Shown here piece by piece: positions 63,231 through 64,000 of a stretch of DNA of 64,000 nucleotides. The DNA is taken from positions 6,096,001 through 6,160,000 of the forward strand of contig NC_085133.1 in NCBI RefSeq assembly GCF_030269925.1, in the 5' to 3' direction. The DNA comes from Bombyx mori (lineage: Eukaryota > Arthropoda > Insecta > Lepidoptera > Bombycidae). The stretch's first letter is position 1. Every line of letters begins with the position of its first letter. Position numbers and translations under genes: made by a program. The notes below the pieces were generated by a model. That model searched no databases, was not told where the DNA came from, and was given only the letters and a program-made list of their open reading frames with translations.

Positions 63231-64000
63231 CTGAGAACAGTCGAGAACAAATTATGCAAAATTTCACTTTTATGTCGGACTCTTTAAGCTAATATAATTA
63301 AGTGGCATTTAACTGTTTTCCATACTTTCTTTAGCATAATGGACAAAAATAACCCATAAAATACGTGCTTACATACTAAGGTGTTCATGAATAACATTTA
63401 GAAGAAATAGCATCATTTAACGGCACCGCAATTTATGCATAGATGGGTGGACGAGCTCACAGCCCACCTGGTGTTAAGTGGTTACCGGAGCCCATAAACA
63501 TCTATTACGTAAATGCCACCCCCCACCTTGAGATATAAGTTCTAAGATCTCAGTATAGTTACAACTGCTGCCTCACCCTTCAAACCGAAACGCATTACTG
63601 CTTCATGGCTGAAATAGGCAGGGTGGTGGTACCTACCCGTGCGGACTCACAAGACGTCCTACCACCAGTAATTACGCAAATTATAATTTTGCGGGTTTGA
63701 TTTTTATTACACGATGCTATTCGTTCACCATGGAAGTCAACCGTGAACATTAGTTAAGCAGGTACGTATTTCGTTAGAAAAATTACATACATACACGCCT
63801 GCGGGATTCGAATATCGTTGCAGACCACAACGACTTTATATTATGAACATTATATTATAACAAATCTGTATTATACAATAGTAAGTGTAGCAATTGATAT
63901 CCAGCGCTCGATTGGAATTTGGAAATGTGAAATCACTCAGAGCAAAAATACTGGGCATTTTACCAATTACGCTCTTGATACACTCTTGATTTGACATAGA
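63231..64000 (-). other. Upstream intron of the homeobox gene, running off the edge
   Basis: The acceptor at 63231-63232 implies that an intron continues rightwards. It contains the Bm1 listed separately and otherwise AT-rich DNA. Confidence 0.6.
63435..63840 (-). repeat. Bm1 SINE, nearly full length, intronic
   Basis: From ATAGATGGGTGGACGAGCTC to the head with GCGGGATTCGAATATCGTTG. The distal head is partly deleted (a jump to CAGACCACAACGACTT). Lies in the homeobox intron. Confidence 0.88.

Overview
The window looks like nuclear DNA of a silkworm-type moth (Bombyx mori or a close relative). It is AT-rich and full of repeats. Around twenty copies or pieces match what I know as the Bm1 SINE: a tRNA-like head with a box B near GATTCGAA, a body reading ...GGTAGGACCTCTTGTGAG..., and an AATAAAAA tail. 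Species and family names are from memory; no search was run. There are no bacterial-style operons, rRNA genes or CRISPR arrays.

Layout: 1-2787 holds the 5' part of a GC-rich R1-clade LINE on the minus strand, with a gag ORF open to the left edge. 2788-18800 is ordinary AT-rich DNA with scattered SINE and LINE 3' ends, including an RTE fragment with an internal inversion. 18819-23343 is a Jockey-like LINE on minus ('LINE A') with open ORF1 and ORF2. 23344-28196 is a patchwork of repeats. 28197-33346 is an apparently full-length relative on plus ('LINE B') with target duplications and an Inr+DPE-like 5' end, but one frameshift in each ORF. 33905-34184 is a hAT-like MITE. 34545-57940 is repeat-rich, with one good host exon at 45130-45511. 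57944-59837 is a young LTR element with LTRs that read as identical and a 17-unit minisatellite inside. 62295-63230 holds the last two exons of a paired-like homeobox gene on minus.

Host coding content is therefore small: the homeobox 3' exons and one first coding exon of an unrecognised membrane or secreted protein. The rest is a record of retrotransposition. LINEs supply RT/endonuclease, Bm1 shares its 3' tail with one LINE family (the usual arrangement for a SINE that borrows LINE enzymes), and several loci show 5' truncation, inversion, chimeras and nested insertion.

Limits: repeat boundaries are by eye, usually within about 5-15 bp; clade names rest on remembered motifs; degenerate copies have low confidence.
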